In this document: positions 52,782-64,000 of the stretch, piece by piece
How the letters are laid out: every line of letters starts with the position of its first letter
How positions within the stretch are numbered: position 1 is the stretch's first letter
Assembly: GCA_977006965.1 (NCBI GenBank)
Contig: OZ345367.1
Coordinates: 1,922,001 to 1,986,000, forward strand
Reading direction: 5' to 3'
DNA: 64,000 bases
Source: Phymatolithon calcareum
Lineage: Eukaryota; Rhodophyta; Florideophyceae; Hapalidiales
Program-made: the position numbers and the translations under genes
The notes under the pieces: model-generated
What the model was told of the DNA's origin: nothing
Seen by the model: the letters and a program-made list of their open reading frames with translations, nothing else
The model's database searches: none

Positions 52782-54441
52782 ATGAGAACCGCTCACCGTT
52801 TGCTGAGTTCAAAGCCAGCCCGCATTCGGCAATCCAAGATTGGGAACTGGGGACTTCATCAAGAAGTGGACGAACTCAACTACAGCTCTAAGGTCTTAGC
52901 CGTTGCGGTCGCAGTTTTGTACGTCGGATTGAGACTTTACATCGAGTATGCAAGTGGGTCTCAACAAGTCACCAGAACTCGAATCTGGCAAGCTCCTGCA
53001 TCAAAGCATATCAGCCAACACGGAAAGACCAAATTCTATGACACCAATCTGGTAGCAGCGGGGTCTTATACGGGATGCATGTCTCAAGCATCGAGAATGG
53101 CAATACAAAAATTGTCCGAAGATATATCGTCAAACATAAAATTCAGAGGAGAACTTATGCTCTTTTTAACGACGGCTGGCTGACTGAAGGATCTTTGGTC
53201 GGTTCTGCTTACGATGAAAAATATCAGGTGCAAGTTCGAGATAATGGAACTCATTTACTTTTAAGTATGTACAACAAGAAGGACCCGAACATCCCGTTAA
53301 TCTCTCAGGCTGCTATTGACGATGAGAAGGTTTGCATGGGGGTATGAGTTTCTAGCTTGCTTCCCTAAAAGCGGAAACATCACTCTACTGGCGGTGATAG
53401 GCAATCTAATGCACTTCCAAGACGTCGTCTACCACTTTTATCGTAGCACTGCCCTGCTACTATCAAACGACGCATTCGCAGTAGAAGGTGACGCTGAGGA
53501 CAATGAAGCTTGGGCACGCGTTCACACAAGGACCGAGTTTATGAAAAGCAGAAATTCTATGGCCTCTCTTTCACTCCGCATAATATTCAAGTATGCGGGA
53601 AGTGGAGCGGGGACGATTTGCAAAGAAAGTCCACAAATAGAGCCCGAAATAGTAAGCATACCGCAAAATGCAAACCTTATCCCGCATGGAACGCTCCAGT
53701 ATATGTGGACTCGCTTGAAGAGTACTGCAACGTGCATCGGACTTTTTCCGGGAGAATCAGTTGCTCTTTCATGAGCTTGGAAATTCAACTATGGTTTGCT
53801 ACGAGAGATACGATATTTGGTTCTTCGTGCAAAAAGTTTCTGATGGTTCATTCTATTTGAGAAAATCGAGGTACTATTATGGTTCCTTGGAATTTCGCAA
53901 TGATACTGTCGAATGGGCATTAGAGTTCAGAGATCAAGGTCTTGAATTGGGGGATGTGGCAAGAGGAGCGTTGGTGTCATTCATGATGTCAATGGAAATG
54001 GACAGGAAGCTGGTAATTGACAGAAAACTGTATAGCTCACACCTCTTGTCTGAAGGAGCAGATAACATTGTGCAGCATCTAAAAAAGGGTATACCGAAGG
54101 TGATACAAGTTGGCGGACCGAATTCTACATACGTCGAATTAATCGGGAAGGACGAAAGGGCAACCGTGGTCACATGGGTCTTTCTACTGTGGGTTGATGT
54201 ATTCTTCTTAGCCTTGAGCTATCTGCGTCGCACCAACATGATGAGGTCCCGGCTACTTCCGGACGTGGATTTTCTGTATCATCGCGCCGTAATGCAGCAG
54301 CACACTAGGCACGACTCTGCCAAATCGATTCGCAATCCACCAACCGTAAGCATAAGTAAGACAGGGAAGTTTGGTGAACTCAGTATATCTTATGATGCCG
54401 TTTTGGTTGGAAAAATGGCCCCCGGTGATTTGTTGGTGTAG

Positions 54442-54870
54442 TGACCACAGAGTTTCTTTCCTTCTTTATAGCAAGACAACTGAATTACATAAAGTGTACA
54501 AAACTCAATATCTACGGGGCCTCTAAATGTTCCTTTTCTGGATCCATTCTGGGTACTCGCACAACTGCTTCGCACGAGTACTGCGGCGTACTACTACACG
54601 GCGACATCCGTGAGCGCCTCGAGGAAAGTTAGTTCAATTCTTGCTTTTGACATGACTCGAACCGGCGACCTCAACATCCCTCCCTGTATCCTACCGACCT
54701 TTGCGCACAGGGGTGCAGATGCAGTTTTACCACTTCTGTACACCACAGATGAGAGACCGCAGAGCTGATGCTCAGAGCATTTCAGTGAGATCGATACACA
54801 TTAGGAATGAGTGTTAAAAAAAATATGAAGACTGATGCAATTGTTTTACTTGAGAAGATTGCTCAAGGTA
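54442..54870 (+). repeat. Unit 3 spacer downstream of the membrane gene
   Basis: Matches 8493-8915 and 39968-40395. It ends at the unoccupied hAT-B target (GCTCAAGG near 54862). Confidence 0.7.
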
Positions 54871-55117
54871 TGTTTTCCGGTAGGAAATATCGATGCTGTT
54901 CCACGATTTACTGTGTACGGGTGCAGTGTACCCGTTGGGGTGCAGCTACTAGAGAGGGAAAAGTAGCGAGCACCCCACAGAATCTCAACGTTAGGAGGCC
55001 GCTAGGATGTCGCCGGAACTGGAGTCATTTACTACGTTCGTTAACCGTCTTGTTCGTGCCACCCGGCGACGGACCGCCCGTCTCCGCCGGTACACCGATC
55101 CCCGCCGTGTACAAGAA

Positions 55118-55480
55118 TTCAGATCCTGATCTTGTCGCAAAGGATTGTGCAAACCTGGAGCGGCAGGCGCAGAATGCGAAACGATATGGTGTACCGTTTG
55201 CTGTTTTTCTGAATCAGTTTGCCACGGATGCCGAGGAGGAGACGGCGATTGTGCTGGATCGGACACGTAGCGCTGGCGTGTTTGACGTCATCGTAGAAAA
55301 CCATTGGGAGGAGGGTGATGTTGGGGCCGTCGCGTTTGGAGAAGAAGCTGCGCATTCCGCTAACGTGCCAGCTGAGTTCCGATTGTTGTACGCTGAAGAA
55401 ACTCCTCTGAAGGAAAAGGTACGAACGGTCGCGGTCGAGGTTTATGGGGCAGCTGGGGTGGGGGGAGGGGGAATTGTAGG
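55118..55480 (+). pseudogene. Formate-tetrahydrofolate ligase fragment, unit 3 copy
   Basis: DPDLVAKDCANLERQAQNAK, then ATDAEEETAIVLDRTR, then NVPAEFRLLYAEETPLKEKV and VAVEVYGAAGV give the best match of the three to the ligase family. The copy breaks off at a G run (55457-55470), where about 2.1 kb of unit sequence is missing, and joins the tail frame that ends MSMVAFNKF at 55589. The conserved frame before it (55007-55129, MSPELESFTTFVNRLVRATR) is seen here in its most open form. Confidence 0.88.
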
Positions 55481-55589
55481 TTTTTATTTTAGAAGCCCTC
55501 AACGCCGGCGAACGCCAACACAAGAGCAGCTTGGGAGGTTTGAAAGAACTCCTCGGAAAATGTCGATGGTGGCATTCAATAAATTCTAG

Positions 55590-56400
55590 AATTCAGACTG
55601 ATTCAGTTTTCAAACATGCATCGCGTCCTCGCTCAGAACCTGGGCATAAGTGCTGTTGAGAGCATAGCGGGTCTTTTTCGAGAAAGGCGTGCAGATTTGG
55701 ATCATACATGTATCATTTGGTTTCGAGCGGTGGTTCAAACCGGGCAATAAGTTACGGGGAGAGCATGAAGTGGATTTGAGATGGCGGTCTGTCTTTAAAG
55801 GAACGCAGATAAAGAACGGATTAGGGAGCTCATTTGAGCAGGTCGGGGGCAAAAGGTTCAGCCGAAAACGCGTGGTTTTCATGAGTGTTCCGGACGCAAT
55901 GCTCACGAGAGGTGAACGACGAGGATTTGATTTCAAAAGATGGCACGATGTCGAACTGGGATAATATGGCGGCCGAACTGTCGCATGCAATGATCAGAGA
56001 AATGAAAAATTGTTCATCGACGACCCTATTACAGCTTTCTGTGAGCCGATCGAAACGGAATTTTTTAATCGAATTGTATTATTTAAAAAAGCCGCACAGA
56101 CTTCCGAAGATATGAGCAAGGCTTCCATAGATGCTACGTACCCTTGTGCAGCTCACGAAACGCCAACCATAAGGGCAGGCTGGAATACTTAGGATCTAAG
56201 GTAATTCTATCTCATTCCTCTACGGGATTGTTGGGGCTTGGACTTAATCGCGTTTTTGCCTTGCCTTCTTCGGATCGAAACGGAAAGCCAAGACATGGGC
56301 TTACGTGGAACAACGAGATCCTTGTGCACCCACAAAAACATTGCGCGGCGCCAGTGTAGCAGTGAGAAACCGAAAAATCACTTTAAGTGAGCTGAAAAAC
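55590..56400 (+). pseudogene. Unrecognised unit-borne gene cut by a LINE-B end (unit 3)
   Basis: Counterpart of 14531-15090. DLISKDGTMSNWDNMAAELS precedes and SVAVRNRKITLSEL-like sequence follows. The LINE-B 3' end, minus orientation, is at 56060-56272 between GATCGAAACGGA copies (56048-56059, 56273-56284). After about 56400 similarity to the other units ends. Confidence 0.45.
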
Positions 56401-56434
56401 ATATAGTGGAAGGCAGGAAATACCGATTTTGTAA

Positions 56435-57100
56435 CATCAGTAATTCTCTTGTGGCAACACTTGTCGATCAAAACAGTATCGTAAATAGAAAGTGATCTTG
56501 GAACTGAACTGATAGAAATCTTCGAGTAAGAGCTTCTCAACTCGTCTAAGAATCATACACGAACAAGGTGTTCGCTACCTTATCACAAGGTAGGCCTCAG
56601 CGAAGTTTGTGCAAACACTCGGGTACTTCTGGGTTGCTTCAATTCGTTTCCTTTTACTGTCGGGGGCGTTGAAGAATACTGATATACTGCTCCACATGTA
56701 CTGATAATCCCAATGATTACCGACTACACTGGCAATGCAACATGCAAATAAGTCCAAGGTTGGACACACACAAAAACATAGAACAATAAAACAACAAAGT
56801 GGAATACATAAAAGAATAGAAGCAAGCAAGACGATATGATGCAATCTTTCATATCAGCACGTGCGACGAAAAACGCACGCGAATGACCGAGTCGCCGGTG
56901 CTTACATTGCAGCGCATCGACATTAACTTATAAAACCTGATGCAGGAAAAATAATTTCCTATTGGAATCTTCAATTCGATTGTTTATTTTGATGTTAGGA
57001 GGATTTTAAAAGTTTTAAATCACTGCAGTACATTTTTATCCGAGGAGAGAACAAAATAAGTTGGATTTTCTAAAGAATTTGAGAAGTGGAAGAGGGAAAA
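56435..57100 (-). repeat. Right member of the long inverted repeat
   Basis: 56435-56925 is the reverse of about 36565-37010, including the very start of the unit leader. 56940-57100 then matches 36310-36470 in direct orientation. No gene is recognised. Confidence 0.65.
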
Positions 57101-57102
57101 AC

Positions 57103-58023
57103 TTAAGTTCCCGTGGTTGTGGCAGACCGAAACGCGACGGAGCCGGTGTCAGCCTGAGTTGCTGCATCGTACAAGGCATTTCGTAAACGCAGATACTCGC
57201 TAGGCAGGTTGGCTCGGACGTGCTGGAAAACGTCAAGTCCACTCACAGCTGCAAGTAGTTTCGGGCGGGTGATATACTCGATGACAGTAGCATCGCCTTT
57301 CATCGCAGGGCTGGTGCAATTGCGAAGGCGTTCCACCTCTTCAAAAAACTGCCTTAGTGTACATCGATGGTCGCTGGTCTTATGGAGTTTTCGTACACTT
57401 GGAAAGATTAAGTTTTCCCATAAAGTATCATTCGCTCGGCGAGCTTCCTCAGAAAGGAATACATCCTTCATTTTCTTGAGTGCTTCAGTGACGGTTGATA
57501 CTGAATTCCGAATTGAAGTTCGAAACGTAAGCGCTGCTTGACCCTTCAGAAAGAGTGGCATCGCAGTAAGCGCATCACCTTCGTCAGTAATCCTGACCAA
57601 TTCGAGCGCAGACTTGAAATTGTCGACCTTTCCATCGAAGTACTCGTCGGAAAGACCAGAATACATCATATCATCACGGATGCATTTAGATATGTCGTAA
57701 ATTCGAGGTTTGGAATTCGATGAGCTCCCCTCATTTTCAGCGCTTAGAGCGCGCGGTGAATCTCACGGTCTAGGTGGAGGCAGAGGTGACGACGGACGGC
57801 TCTGTGCAGGCTTGTCCGCGGGAGGGTCGGGCGGTTGGGGAGTGCCTGGTGATTCAGGAGTCGGACTCGAGTTTCCGGGGCGTTCTGAATTGCCATGTGT
57901 GTACTTGACACGTCTTTCAGTCACAACAGGAATACTCTCTGGGTCGCTAAGGCATTCAAACAAGGCCTTTGCAATAGGATACCCGGAGCGTTTTGTAATC
58001 CCAATACCGTTCATCATCATTGA
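57103..58023 (-). pseudogene. Gag-like retroelement protein remnant
   Basis: Two frames in the same phase, separated by one TGA near 57760. The N-terminal part is a Pro/Ser-rich linker (SSPTPESPGTPQPPDPP). The C-terminal part has LSDEYFDGKVDNFKSALELV, then ALTAMPLFLKGQAALTF and FFEEVERLRNCTS, with the pattern of a gag capsid region of LTR retrotransposons (a helical unit around a conserved F/L-x-G-x-A). The frame stops at 57103 without a zinc knuckle or polymerase. The start is cut by the foldback element at 58025. No LTR was identified. Confidence 0.6.
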
Positions 58024-58024
58024 A

Positions 58025-60081
58025 ATCACTCGGAGTGATAAGATAAAGAATAGTTTATCTTGAAAAGGGGTGATCTCTCTCCGATGAGAAGATAAGATGC
58101 CCAGTCAAAGGTGCGATCAGGATCCTGCTTCAAATGGGCAGGGGCGTTATGATATCGCAGAGAGTGTAAGTGTCACGAATTACACTCGTGCAGCATTGCG
58201 TGTCTACAGTGCCCCATACACTCGAAGAGTGTATTAATCGTTGATTTGCAATGTTTGCTTGGCCTTCTTCGCCAGCCTTTTCTTGCGTGTGTTGGACCCC
58301 GTCCTTCTTCGCCGCTTTTTCCGGCCTTGATTTGGACCCCGTCCTTCTTCGCCGCTTTTCGCGGCCTTGATTTGGACCCCGTCCTTCTTCGCCGCTTTTT
58401 CCGGCCTTGGTTTGGACCTTTTCTGGTCCGCGAATATCATTTGTGTTGATTGCCACACAAATGTACGCTGACCTTCACCTCCTCATTGCCGGAGATATAG
58501 ATAGGTTCCTTCTATGAATTGGTTCCTCCTTCCAATCCATATTTGCGTTCCTTCTGGAACGTCTTTCTTTCAATTAGGGCTCCGGTTGCCGGCCTTGAAT
58601 TATTTTTTTCCGCGAATATCACTTGTGTTGATTGCCACACAAATCTACGCTGAGCTTCTCCTCCTTATTGCCGGTGATATAGATAGGTCCCTTCTCTGAA
58701 TTGGTTCCCGCTGCCAATCCATATTTGCGTTCCTGCTGGAACGTCTTTGTTTCAATTCGGGCTCCGGTTGCCGTCCTTGATTTTTTTCGCAACAATCGAA
58801 GTCGCTTAGGAAGTAAACTCCAGAATCCTTGCCGCCGCATGTTCGGTGCGTATTGGCATTCGAAGACTGTGTAAAGCCTTCTCTCTTGTCGATGACTCTG
58901 TGTAAGATGCCACCGTCATCGCCGGGGCTTCCTTCTTCTTCTCGTTGACCTCATCATCGTATGGTTTCCTCGCCTTCAAAAACCTTGTCACAACTCTTGG
59001 GTCGAGACTAAGTAAAATCAGGTGGCTCACGGGTTGGAATAGCGCGGCGGTTGGTTGCCGATCGGTAGGAAAGAAATTTCTTTCGTGCAGGAGAATGTTT
59101 GAGTGTTAAGACGAAGATTGTTCAAATTTGAATTGGAAATGGATGACCATCAAACCATGGGAAGCGGAAGTCTTTCGTCGGCGCATCCTACCGATCGGCA
59201 ACCAACCGCCGCGCTATTCCAACCCGTGAGCCACCTGATTTTACGAAGTCTCGACCCAAGAGTTGTGACAAGGTTTTTGAAGGCGAGGAAACGATACGAT
59301 GATGAGGTCAACGAGAAGAAGAAGGAAGACCCGGCGATGACGGTGGCATCTTACACAGAGTCATCGACAAGAGAGAAGGCTTTACACAGTCTTCGAATGC
59401 CAATGCGCACCGAACATGCGGCGGCAAGGATTCTGGAGTTTACTTCCTAAGCGACTTCGATTGTTGCGAAAAAAATCAAGGACGGCAACCGGAGCCCGAA
59501 TTGAAACAAAGACGTTCCAGCAGGAACGCAAATATGGATTGGCAGCGGGAACCAATTCAGAGAAGGGACCTATCTATATCACCGGCAATAAGGAGGAGAA
59601 GCTCAGCGTAGATTTGTGTGGCAATCAACACAAATGATATTCGCGGACCAGAAAAGGTCCAAACCAAGGCCGGAAAAAGCGGCGAAGAAGGACGGGGTCC
59701 AAATCAAGGTCGGGAAAGCTGGCGAAGAAGGACGAGGTCCAACACACGCAAGAAAAAGCTCGCGAAGAAGGCCAAGCAAACATTGCGCATCAATGATTAA
59801 TACACTCTTCGAGTGTATGGGGCACTGTAGACACGCAATGCTACACGAGCGTAAGGAGGGACACTTACACTCTCAGGGAGAACATACCAACCAATTGGGA
59901 TTGTTAGAGTAGTGTCTGTTAGTGCTCCCCCTCTTTATACAGGGTGTGCATTTCTCGCCCCTGCTCTATTTAAGCGGCGATCCTACATCGCACCTTAGAC
60001 TGGAGCATCTCATCTTCTCATCGGAGAGAGATCACCCCTTTTCAAGATAAACCCATTCTTTATCTTATCACTCCCAGTGAT
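58025..60081. mobile_element. Large foldback element with ~1 kb inverted arms
   Basis: Left arm 58025-59069, right arm 59187-60081, spacer 59070-59186. The ends read ATCACTSGGAGTGATAAGAT at both termini, followed by TTTATCTTGAAAAGGGGTGA. The left arm has an extra direct duplication of about 180 bp (58445-58620) and one more copy of an internal repeat. The arms contain a tandem array with a period near 51 bp (GGTCCAAATCAAGGCCG-like; 58280-58430). Target duplication not identified. A related end lies in hAT-B (9758-10110). Confidence 0.85.
59103..59450 (+). pseudogene. Gag-like peptide in the foldback right arm
   Basis: The frame has FQPVSHLILRSLDPRVVTRF, then LKARKRYDDEVNEKKKEDP, then MTVASYTESSTREKAL. 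The LDPR-x-V-x-x-F-L-x-x-R-x-x-Y pattern resembles the start of gag-like proteins of retroelements in protists; this is a tentative reading. The mirror frame in the left arm (58806-59030, minus) differs by a few residues. Frames that follow (59416-59637 and 59616-59912) are Lys/Arg/Glu-rich and repeat-derived. Confidence 0.4.
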
Positions 60082-60744
60082 TACAGATTACAATCAGCAA
60101 TCGAATCAAAAGAAGGTTTATTCTTGAAGAATGTTTTTGGGACGTAAGCCCAGCACCACCATGGTAGAATGCGAGTTCTGTGCCGACTAGAACCACCTGG
60201 CATGAGGAGAAGATACCCAGCAGAAAGGTTTTCTGCGAGTCTAGTGAGACAAAAGAAGCGCCTCGATGAGGCAGACGAGTATCGTGGGAGAGATGAAGAC
60301 ATTAAGGAGGAAACAAAGAACATGAGTTCCTTAAGAAATATGAAGATCTGCAGCAAGCTCTCAATACAGCGCAGGAGGGCTCAGTCTTAAAGAAAGGGCG
60401 ACGAAAAGAAATAATTGAGTTATGGGCAAAGGAAGAAGAGGGAAGATCGCTCGAGATACCAACTGATTTCGAACAATCCACCGGTAGTTCTCCACGTAAG
60501 AGAAAGGTCGACACGGTTGCGATGCCTACGGCTGATATTCGACAGAGCACCTCTTTGTAGAAAATCAGTACTAGGTGCATACTTTGGTGTCACAGCCGTG
60601 ATTGAGCTGGTCGCGCTCCAACGCATTCTATCTTCATCCAAGATTAGTCCTGAAATTGAATATGAATGTAAGCGACTAACTAGAGCACTTGTTGGGAGAG
60701 GAATACGAATCAAGGATATACTGAAAAGTCAAAAACTACGTTAG
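60082..60744 (+). pseudogene. LINE (family C) C-terminal fragment, copy 2
   Basis: Matches 1160-1821 at high identity, starting directly at the foldback element edge. Frame changes break it in the acidic region (near 60330, 60390 and 60467). Blocks RRRYPAERFSASLVRQKKRL and IEYECKRLTRALVGRG are still clear. Non-functional. Confidence 0.7.
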
Positions 60745-62189
60745 CTTAGAAAATCGCGCGAAAGCGGCCCTGTTGCTCTTGAAGAGAGGCCTTGGGAGCT
60801 TTTAAAATAAATCAACACATATCCCCATGGGGCTGAACAATCTCGTATGCAAAGTTGAAGACTATCGTCCGGAATCAAGTAGGACGCTAGCCTCGGCGTT
60901 CAGGAACCCGGATTGATTCACAAACGTCGATCTGGGTTTCGCTCGTAAAGGTGGGGTGATTGCAGTAACTCGCGGCGAAGAACATGGAGGGTTTCGGAGG
61001 TCGCCTCCAAGTCAAGATCGTGTGATCCAGAGCTGAGTGGCACAGGAAGATTGCACAGCCGCGAAGGTCATTCACGCTGGTAAGAGATTGTCTGTGTGAT
61101 CGCCTTGTTACCAGGGTATGAAGTTGAACGATCTCATACAGTATCCTGAGATGCGGTGGACGCATGGCTAAGGTTGACTGAAAATGAGTGCTGGAGCCTG
61201 AGCATGCCAGTGGTTCGACTGAACCCAAGGGTCCTTTCCTACATGATTATATTACTATTATTGTTCGTACGAGATAATTCGGTTCAATAAGTTCGCACGG
61301 TGAGGCGCTTGTAGCGCGAACATAATTTGCTAAGAAAGGAACCATGGTTCACTATTTCTGGTTCCCACCACACTGTATGGGAAACGCATAGAAGGGAACG
61401 GCCAGCTCGCATTTGGTTCTGCTCTATTGAAGCTCCATTGGCGAAGTGTAAAATGATTGTTTGTCGGGATTTAGAACAAAGTGTCCCTCGTCTGCTCACT
61501 TTGGGCCTGCGTTATAATTGGATCCCCTCCTTTCCTTCGGAAAGAACAGCAGCTTTCCGCGTGCTTATGGCTCTACGATATACTTGATTACCCGAAAGTG
61601 TTAGCACTTTCTGTCAATCAAGTATACTATCTTCTGGCAAGATATGCTTTTGACAATTTTTGATTGAAAACAATTGTTTTCAATTAAAAAATTATCAAAA
61701 GCAAACTTGTCGCAAAACGGCAATGAACAGTTCAGAACAAAGAGAGTTTATTACCTTTCGCGCGCTCAGCGTTGTGGAACCTCGCGAAGTTCCACGTGCT
61801 GTTCAAAAATGTCGTCACGCACCAGTTAGTCTTAGTGATCCGTTATGACGGCTGGTTTCCCAAAAGGGGACCGGGCATGGCGAGACGCCTACACCAGCCA
61901 CTTCTCTCCGTGTGCTCCCGGAAGGAGCACTGCGCCGACCAAGACTTCGCGATTCTTATTCCGACTGCCTTCCGACACAATGCTGTGTTCGGGTGCTGTC
62001 GCATTTATACCATTCCGAATCTGGTCATCGGCGCTGGAGTATGAAGCGGCGCTCATCCAGAGCCAGTTAAACTGTGTCCGAATTTACTGTCTTGTTATGA
62101 GAAACAGGCGGCAGTGTGCGAGACGGAGCCACTTGAGACCCGTTGTTTCTTTTCTTCTCGACAGCGATTATTCCCGACCTCGAATTTTC
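60745..62189. repeat. Non-coding repeat shared with 1822-2815, then unique 480 bp
   Basis: 60745-61706 matches 1822-2815. It has one arm of the 1871 palindrome and degraded versions of the other two. 61707-62189 is absent from copy 1, where 2814 jumps straight to the unit leader. No gene is recognised in it. Confidence 0.6.
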
Positions 62190-63025
62190 GACAAAGCTCG
62201 AGACTTCAGGCTTCTATCCCCACACCTTTCCCTATGGAAATATCCTGGGAGCATGAATCGCTCCCGTGTCCCAGAGGAACCAATCATGCGTCCCTGGAGC
62301 CAGCAGTATACTTCTTGATAGTCATCCTTCGCCGAGCTGAGAAGCTCTAGCTCGAAGACTTCTATCAGTTCAATTCCCAAGATCACTTTCTATTTACGAT
62401 TCTGTTTTGATCAACAACATGGACCGCCTTGTCATTGTTTCGGTTCGTTGTGGTCCAGTATACATCCTTATCCCGGCTTACGGTACAAATCTCCTTAATC
62501 TGTCAGAAATCTTCCCAGAAAAGCGATCATCAAAATTTGATGAACACAGACAATGTGCATCGGGTTCCGAATTTGAAAACGAAGCGCATCGCATTGTTTT
62601 CAATGATCCTTGTAGGTCATGAAACTTTCGCGACTCTGGCTTAAATATAGAGATATTCTATTGTCTGGATGGCTGTCAGAAATGTCTACGGAATTGTGAT
62701 ATGTGCAGATGCGTGCGCGGTGAGCTGTTTCTTCGTGTTGTGAAAGCATATTAACTAAGGCAGATGAGACAGCGCAGTGCTGGACAAGAGAGAGCGACGG
62801 TATTGTGGAATTTGAGGTGGGGCGCGTAGCCCGCAGAATGTAGTGAAACTACCCACGACTCATATCATCTAAACATCTACCGTTGATTGCAACAATGTAC
62901 ATCCCATCATGGGATGATGGGGGGCGGGCTCATGATGAGCGCATTGTATTTTTCCTGTTTCTGCATTTCCCTGCGAGACACCAGGACATTCTCGCGAAAT
63001 GACCCTCAATCAAGCTGAGTTCAAG

Positions 63026-63188
63026 GATTGGATTGGATTTCTGTTTAATTGAAGCGCCGTTTGTCAATTATCGTTGCACCTGAGAGACTTTTCGTTGCGC
63101 TGCAATCCTTCGCTTACGTTCTCATTTTTAAATGAGAACGAAAGCGAAGGATTCAAGTAGTTGAATTCGGACATTTTCTTTGGACAGT
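63026..63188. mobile_element. 163 bp insertion with a 24 bp-arm palindrome
   Basis: Flanked by AGCTGAGTTCAAG (63013-63025) and AGCTGAGTGCAAG (63189-63201). Other units lack it. It contains a palindrome at 63105-63154 with 24 bp arms (one mismatch) and a 2-nt loop. The type is unclear; a MITE or short retrocopy. Confidence 0.6.
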
Positions 63189-63519
63189 AGCTGAGTGCAA
63201 GGTAACAGCCACGACCCGTGCATTATAGTGGAATTGAGAGGAACAATGTATATTGAGTTTTACAGCACGAAATAATTGTTGAGTAAATTGTGCTGAGGAC
63301 TATCCATCGCCCCCCTCGCAACGAGGCAAGGCCATCATTTTTTCTATCACCAACTCGGCTACCTCCGTTTTGGTGGCACTCGGGGAAACTGCAGGTTCTA
63401 GACTTACCCTGCAGCGTTATAAAAAGGCGTTTTCGCAATGCACTACTACTAGTGGTCATATAGTAAATTTGACAATTTCGAACTATCGCTATTTCCAGCA
63501 CCCTCGCGGAGACGCTGCT

Positions 63520-63836
63520 CTGTAATTTAGAGGATTTATTGAGAAGGTAGCATGTGTCCCAACTTGAGGAAAGTCGGCACCTTTCTAATCGCATTATACT
63601 AGCATCGAGCTTTGTCCGTTACCTTATTCAGAATTGCATAGTATCACGTCAATGGCTCGCACCACTTCATTCTCTTCGGTAGGGGTCCATGTGGGCTTCG
63701 TCAGGGTTCTGCTGAGCTTACCAATTGCCCATGCTCCTTGCCTACCCACTTCTTCAATCAGCTTCGTTGGGTTCCTAGGGAATTGTCCTAAAAACCATCT
63801 TGCGCAAAGAATTCTGTGTCTGCTTTCTTCGAGCAT
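63520..63836 (-). mobile_element. 5'-truncated LINE (family D) insertion
   Basis: Flanked by GGAGACGCTGCT (63508-63519 and 63837-63848). The minus-strand frame from 63836 to 63624 (ARWFLGQFPRNPTKLIEEVG, then SRTLTKPTWTPTEENEVVRA) is an unrecognised C-terminal peptide that runs directly from the truncation point. The 3' end resembles 33630-33690. Confidence 0.7.
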
Positions 63837-64000
63837 GGAGACGCTGCTTCGAAATAGTCAATAAATTAAATTACAAATTTTGTTTTTTGTATTTCTTCGT
63901 TGATCCTAGACACACACTAGTAGGTGCAAGTCCTTGTGCATATGCGATTGCCAGCGCGCCTCCATTTTACCACTCTTACACTGTAACAGTCAATATCAAT

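Larger units (their letters stand above)
51873..54441 (+). pseudogene. Unit 3 membrane-protein gene, interrupted by hAT-C derivative
   Basis: Same gene as 38216-39967. The N-terminal helix lies at 51880-51960. The gene then breaks at 51990, where a 792-bp hAT-C derivative inserts with duplication ATGAGAAC (51982-51989 and 52782-52789), and resumes at 52790. Frameshifts follow near 53125 (two extra bases, ATAT), near 53340 and near 53755. The last part, 53761-54441, is open, with helix 3 and the basic tail (ending MAPGDLLV). Several sequons remain in the loop. A pseudogene. Confidence 0.85.
62190..64000 (+). repeat. Leader of repeat unit 4 (runs off the window)
   Basis: Matches 2816-4085. The unit continues past the right edge, where another copy of the membrane-protein gene is expected about 250 bp on. 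Two insertions interrupt it: 63026-63188 and 63520-63836. Confidence 0.75.

Noticed and set aside
57763-58029. Proline-rich secreted protein
   Set aside because: It is in phase with the gag-like part downstream and is better read as the linker of the same remnant.

Overview
The window is nuclear DNA of a eukaryote. Every protein family recognised outside the host genes is a eukaryotic transposon: LINE-type retrotransposons with an APE endonuclease, reverse transcriptase and RNase H, and hAT, MULE, PIF/Harbinger, pogo-like and gag-encoding elements, plus a tRNA-derived SINE. A single-exon plastid fibrillin (PAP) gene at 17.6-18.3 kb shows that the host carries plastids. Intron-poor coding regions, eukaryotic formate-tetrahydrofolate ligase fragments and heavy transposon load would suit a red alga. 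That placement is an inference; the sequence does not name the species.

Layout. A long repeated unit occurs four times on the + strand, with a fifth, headless remnant at 1-1030. The copies start at about 2.8, 36.9, 47.2 and 62.2 kb; the last runs off the right edge. A full unit has a leader of about 1.3 kb, a gene for an unrecognised three-helix membrane protein, a spacer, a C-terminal fragment of formate-tetrahydrofolate ligase, and a tail with unrecognised open frames. Only unit 2 has an open membrane-protein gene (38216-39967). In unit 1 it is split by a 2.4 kb hAT element. In unit 3 it is split by a 0.8 kb hAT derivative and has several frameshifts.

Between units 1 and 2 (15-36.9 kb) lies a different landscape. 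It holds the fibrillin gene and a small membrane-protein gene cut in two by a nearly full-length LINE (19009-23240, target duplication visible). Beyond these are a decayed MULE with its short derivative, a possible two-exon gene, a pogo-like element nested in a DUF7869-type element, and a truncated Harbinger transposase. Between units 3 and 4 are a gag remnant, a 2 kb foldback element with arms near 1 kb, and a second copy of a LINE C-terminal fragment.

Most insertions can be dated against each other from target-site duplications. The LINE is the richest object. It starts with a sequence that can be drawn as an HDV-type ribozyme, encodes a 2A-like peptide just before its endonuclease, and carries a Tudor-like module inserted in its RNase H domain. 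Two long palindromes of 23 and 28 bp arms look like recent templated inversions, because homologous copies in the same window lack the second arm.
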